64,000 nt of DNA, taken from the NCBI GenBank assembly GCA_003255025.1, contig QANY01006259.1:1989023-2053022 (forward strand), in the 5' to 3' direction. This document shows, piece after piece, positions 59,158 to 64,000 of this stretch. The translations under genes and the position numbers were made by a program. The notes under the pieces are model-generated. The model made no database searches, had not been told where the DNA came from, and saw nothing but the letters and a program-made list of their open reading frames with translations. Each line of letters opens with the position of its first letter. Positions within the stretch are counted from its first letter, which is position 1. The DNA is from Datisca glomerata. Taxonomy: Eukaryota; Streptophyta; Magnoliopsida; Cucurbitales; Datiscaceae.

Positions 59158-61332
59158 ATGCTGCGTAATGGGATTGTAAAGAAGTATTCAATTCATTCAC
59201 ATTTTAGAGACTATGACTCCCACTTCGAAGATCAAGTTACGGTAGCCCAATGGTCAGAGGAATCGCAGAAACATAAAGGAGATTGTCTGAAAAAGGAAGA
59301 CGTTGTTCTTCTACCATCAATCACTAAGATAAAGTTCTCACGCATTGACTTGGAGAGGTTGAAGAAGATATGGGAGGATTTTTCATCAGAGCAGAAAAGT
59401 TTGTTTGTCGGAAAATATGGTCACATAGCTTATCTATTGTATATTGTAGTCAACGTTCCCGTCCTTGAAGCTTTAATGCATTTCTGGGAGCCTCATTATA
59501 GATGTTTCACCTTCGGAATAATTGATCTTACTCCCACAATTGAAGAATATCAAGCACTATTGAATGTCCCGTTATAAAATGCCGACAAACATTATATAAC
59601 AATGACAAAAAGCTCACGTTGAAGAGAGCTTTGTCTAAGCTCTTGGGTACTGTCCATGCGTCTGAGATTGAGAAAAGTTTGAAAATTAAATGGGGAAATG
59701 AGTGTGTGCCGTTGGATTACCTCCTAGATCTCACCCAGAATTTCTTGAAGGAGGATAAATGCATGACTCTGTGTATTTATGGCACCGTGTTATTTCCAAA
59801 GATCCAAGGTTATATGGATGATAAAGTGATAAAAATGTTCCTTCAAGTCGAACATGGTGTTAACCATGTTATCTCAAATCTCGCTGAGACTATCCGTTCT
59901 TTGAATCACATCCGAGTGTCTGGAAAAGGAAAGTTCATCGGCTCCTCAACTCTTTTGTGTATTTGGATTCTCAGCCATCTAAGATGTCCGCTAGATTCCA
60001 AGTGTCCTCAAGTTAAGTTCTCAAGTCCATGGATGAAGACGAGGATCCCTGTTGCATAATTAGGAAAGGCCAAATGGAATCTGCAGTTTCCCAAAAAATG
60101 GGGCTTGGCTCTCATACCTATCCAAGTTGAAAGATGAGGATGTTATTTGGAAAGCCCATTGGATGCCGTTAATACCAATGATCTACAGATGTGGTGATTT
60201 TCAATGGGTTCCACTCCCGGGACCATGGGGTTGTACTAGTTATGCTCCGCTAATGGCACTCCGTCAATTATACATGAGACAGTTTGTCCCCACCATGCAT
60301 GCATTGAAGGATATTGAGGTTAGTTACGATTCTCAAGAAATTGAACAAAAACTACAACGGCTGATTGGAGCTTGGAAAATAACAAGAAGGATGCGAAATG
60401 AAAAGAATCGCATGAACTGCACAAAGGAGTATGAAGCATGGCTTGAGAGTAGAAACAAAATAATTATTGCCTTACCAATTGAAGATGTACCATCAGCCAA
60501 ATCACTGGAAGTTCATCAAAAGATTGCTACAAAGGAGGAGCCAAATGAGTTATATAAGGAGCGTCAAAAAGCTCTAGCCCTTTTGGAAGAAAACAGACGA
60601 CTATTAGTCGAGGCGAATTTGTCTGAGAAACACAGAATCGAAGTTGAAGAACGACTCAAAGAGTTAAGAAATAAGGTTGAGGATCAGGCGTATCTAAAGC
60701 GAAAAAACTCAGAGTTGGGAACTGACGCTCGCCAATTGGGCAACAAAATTAGAAAGATGGCGGAAGACAATAAGAACTTGTGAGGGGTAATCTACGAACA
60801 AGAGGATCAAATCGTGAAGTTAGAGAGGGAAAATAAACTGGTACGAAAAATTCTAGAAGAGGTGAAGGGAACTGTTGATAAGAAAAATGCGTACATCGTC
60901 GAGTTAGAAGAGCAATATGACGCCTTACGACGAATCATTGATAATTTGCAAGTTGATTTAAAGAATCAGAAAGTTAAATAGACTGAGTCAACAAATGATT
61001 CTGAAGAATTATTGAAAGTCATCGCAAGCCTTCAGCACCAAGTTAGAACTTATAAGAACGTGGCTGAAAAGTTGGCAAGAAACAATGACGCTAATGTTGA
61101 TATACTGAGATATGATTATCAGTTGCTACAACAAGAGTACAACTCGATTCGACAACGATCTAGGTAGGCTGTGGAATGGCTTAAAGGCATGGCTGTGAGA
61201 GCGGGAAATTTGACAGAACAAGCTTCATTTTTTAAAAGAAATGTCTTGCCCATCCATCCTAATGGGGAGAACTTGTCTAAATTTTTGGAAGAAGTCAACC
61301 TGGATTTGGGTCATTTTGGTCATTTTGTATGA
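59158..61332 (+). pseudogene. Ogre-type ORF1 (DUF7745-like domain and coiled coil)
   Basis: The ATG is at 59158 (MLRNGIVKKYSIH). The DUF7745-like domain runs to about 60300 (FVGKYGHIAYLLYI, EPHYRCFTFGIIDLTPTIEE, then WKAHWMPLIPMIYRCGDFQW). From about 60330 to 61330 the product is a long charged coiled coil (heptad-like KLERENKLVRKILEEV, LEEQYDALRRIIDNLQ). The extra ORF before gag is a hallmark of Ogre elements; its role is unknown. The frame is broken by stops at 59575, 60057, 60781, 60979 and 61165 and by shifts near 59600 and 60100. The domain shares a remote pattern (F-x-F-x3-[ED]-[LI]-T-x-T-x2-[ED]) with the PMD gene at 24991. Confidence 0.82.
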
Positions 61333-61590
61333 ACTCATGTTATGAAGTAATGTAATTGACTTCTACATACTCAAATGTAGTGGATGGCTCTACGAATTGA
61401 ATGAAATTGATTACTTTAGAACTTTCACTTTGCGCAGTATCATTTCTCATGCATAAGTTTACTCTCATTATTTCTTCTTTTTATTAGCAAAAATCTACAT
61501 CTCATTGCTTTATTTTTATTTTAAAGAAATTTTCCAAAGATAGCCCGACAACTTCGACATCCCTATCGAACTCGAGCTTAAGTTAGGGTC
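61333..61590 (+). other. Spacer between ORF1 and gag
   Basis: About 260 bp of non-coding sequence; nothing recognisable. Confidence 0.55.
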
Positions 61591-64000
61591 ATGGACAAGC
61601 AAGAAAGAGAGTAATCACGAGAGGAAATGAAGGAAGAGATTAGGGAGCTAAAAGAGTAAATGGCTAAAGTCCTCGAACTCCTCGTCGCAAGTAAGGGAAA
61701 TGCCTGTTTTGAAAATCCGCAAGGGGCTCAATCATCACAAAATCAACTTCCAAACGATACTCCACTTTACCCTCCTGGGTTCACTCCAACCTATCAACGT
61801 CATCAGGTTGACCAGTTTCAGCATGCTTCACCACCAATAAATATCCAGCATCATCCATTTCCAAATGTCCAGGAAATAATGTAGACGGGGAAAACTAGGT
61901 ACAACCCATCCGTGATGGCATGTGGTCACAACCAAGCTTTCACTCCACAAGGTGAACTCGTTAATGAGCCAATCATCATAATCGATGTTGATGACCCAAA
62001 GATGCAGAAACCTATTACCAAGCCAAGTGATGACCCACGATCGAAAGATAAATTGGACTTTCTGGAGGAGAGATTACGTGCTATTGAAGGATCTGATGTA
62101 TACGGTACCATTGATGCCACTTAATTATGTTTGGTCCCTGATGTGAACATCCCACACAAATTCAAACTACCTGAGTTCGAAAAATATGATGGTAGTACGT
62201 GCCCCAGAAGTCACCTTATTATGTACTGCAGAAAAATGACTGCTTGTGCAAATGATGATAAGCTGCTGATTCATTTCTTTCAAGATAGCCTGATGGGGGC
62301 CGCATCTCGTTGATATATCCAATTGGATAACCAACATATTCGGAGGTGGAAAGATCTAGCAGATACTTTTTTAAGATAATATAAGTACAACATAGACATA
62401 GCCCCTGATCGTTTGGACTTACAAAGGATGGAGAAAAAACCTCCAGAAGGCTTTAAAGAATATGCACAAAGGTGGAGGGAATTAGCTGCTCAGGTACACC
62501 CCCCATTTTCAGACAAGGAGATGGTTGGAATGTTATTAACACCTTGAGACCTCCATTCTATGACAGAATAATTGGAAACGCTTCAAACAACTTCTCTAAC
62601 ATCATAGTGATCGGTGAAAGGATTGAGTATGGGATAAAGAATGGAAGAATTTTGGAAATCATATAATATACATCGTCAGTCAAAAATGGGCCTCCATTGA
62701 AGCAAAAAAAGGGGATGTGCAGAAAATCAATTCCGAGTACCCATCACAAGCAGTGAACCCGAGATCAGGATTTTCAAAGTATGGGGAAAGACCCAAGTCT
62801 ACGACATCATATGTGGATAATACCTCGCAAATTTCATACAATTATCACTCTCAACAATCAACATTTCAAAATAACCCAAGACCCGGTTTCAGACCACCGG
62901 CTCACCAGTAAAATCTTGGTCAGGCTGATCAGCCTATGAGGGGAAATAGAAATAATCAACGTTTTATCCAATATGATCCAATCCCCATGTCATATATAGA
63001 ACTCTTACCTCAATTGATACGAAATAATCAATTGGTGACAATTCCTTATGAACCTCTACAACCACCATACCCAAGGTGGTATGATCCGACTGCTCGCTGT
63101 GAGTATCATGCTAGGGCAGTGGGACATTCGACTGAGAATTGCACGGCATTAAAATGTAGAGTACAGGCACTGATCAAGGCTGGATGGTTGAATTTCAAAA
63201 AGGCTAATGGGAATCCAGATATCAATTTCAACCCTCTACCAAATCATGGGAATCCTGCCGTGAATGCAATTGAGGAATATTTTTCATATGGAAAGAGGGA
63301 CGTGGAAGATGTGAGCACGTCAATGGAAACACTTTTCCATCTTCTTTCTAGAGCAGGGTACACCTACCCAACACGCTTAGAGGATGAATGCGTTTCTAGG
63401 AAGCTTATGCATGACTTCGATTGTTTGTTTCATAAGAAGGTGATGGGGCATACAATTGACGACTGTGATGATTTTAAAAAGGAAGTGCACAAGTTGTTGG
63501 ATGCAAAGATACTTACAATAAGTCATAAATGAGAAAGGGAATACCAAGAAGATGACTCTTTAGTCCTCATGATAACTAAAGAATCATCTGAAGTTAATGT
63601 TGAAATGTCGTCCTATATCCCAAAACCTCTCACAATACATTACGAGAAAAAGTCAACTCACACCGCTACGTCTTATGCTCTGATGCCTATCACCATTCAA
63701 ATACCGGGTGCCTTCGCTTACAAAGATTCAAGAGCAGTACCATGGACGTACGGATATGAGGTTATTGCAAGCAGTAACGACAAAATTCAAGAGCTAAATC
63801 CGTCTAATCTCGATCTCCCTATAACTAATATTTCAGGAGTAGGTGGGATGACGAGGAGTGGAAGATGCTACACGCCAGAAGTTTTGAAAACGGATAAAAG
63901 CGAGGTGTTTGAAAGGCAAAGGAAAGGGAAGGCCAAAGAAGGCGACAATGGTCATGAATTCCAAGGAGAAATGCATGGCAGCCAAGTGATAGACCCAGAT
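61591..64000 (+). pseudogene. Ogre/Tat-like gag (partial, runs off window)
   Basis: The ATG is at 61591 (MDKQERE). A Pro/Gln-rich N-terminus is followed by the gag domain at 62131-62650 (VPDVNIPHKFKLPEFEKYDG, RSHLIMYCRKMTACANDDK, WRELAAQVHPPFSDKE). A C-terminal region at 62936-63532 carries the finger-like motif CEYHARAVGHSTENC and a second one, FDCLFHKKVMGHTIDDC. Then comes the linker at about 63690-64000 (YKDSRAVPWTYGYEV, MTRSGRCYTPEVL) that precedes the protease in this group. Stops at several points (for example 61620, 61657, 61882, 62122, 62312 and 62910) and at least one frameshift (near 62500) make it non-functional as it stands. The 198-codon frame 62936-63532 is the longest intact piece. 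Protease, RT and integrase should lie beyond 64000. Confidence 0.85.

Overview
The window is nuclear DNA from a flowering plant, most likely a dicot. It holds one apparently functional gene (a split, minus-strand gene with eight coding exons encoding three KH RNA-binding domains) inside dense, nested and decayed plant transposons: Ty1/copia, Ty3/gypsy of the Tat/Ogre and chromovirus types, an L1-type LINE, a SINE, hAT, PIF/Harbinger and Mutator-like (MULE) elements. AT-rich spacers, GT-AG introns, initiator-tRNA-Met primer sites and domain order all fit an angiosperm. No species call is possible.

Layout. 1-530: a 143-bp tandem repeat with C-runs. 630-2962: LTR plus gag/protease of a Tat-type gypsy element (+), joined to a deleted copia fragment (2963-4575, -). 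5225-6790: a possible fold-back element. 7568-15277: a nest in which a hAT element (8-bp duplication CTAACGTG) contains a full copia element (8520-14935, duplication TAGTT), which itself contains a solo LTR (10014-10554, duplication ACAAC) and a PIF/Harbinger MITE (11173-12106, duplication TTA). 17194-21294: the KH gene. 22213-26992: a degenerate MULE transposase followed on the same strand by a plant-mobile-domain (PMD) gene with intact introns; a 37-bp array carrying a TTGACT motif in each of six units lies between them. 28380-36490: a second Tat-type gypsy element (-) broken by two LTRs of other families. 37727-39640: another copy of a recurrent LTR family. 39911-43593: a compact copia element (duplication AGAAT) inside a stem-loop minisatellite. 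46320-46430: a SINE with 15-bp duplications. 46961-56543: two L1-type LINE pieces on the minus strand, separated by an LTR fragment and a chromovirus. 56544-64000: an Ogre-like gypsy element (+) with a 2-kb 5' LTR, tRNA-type primer site, ORF1 (DUF7745-like plus coiled coil) and gag, running off the window.

The KH protein is probably an RNA-processing regulator. Essentially every other coding region is a broken transposon gene. Many of the breaks and lost catalytic residues look like G-to-A or C-to-T changes, as expected for methylated, silenced DNA. The strongest material for follow-up is the fully datable insertion nest, the MULE-PMD pair with its TTGACT array, and the fact that PMD-like domains sit in both a DNA transposon and a gypsy element in one window.
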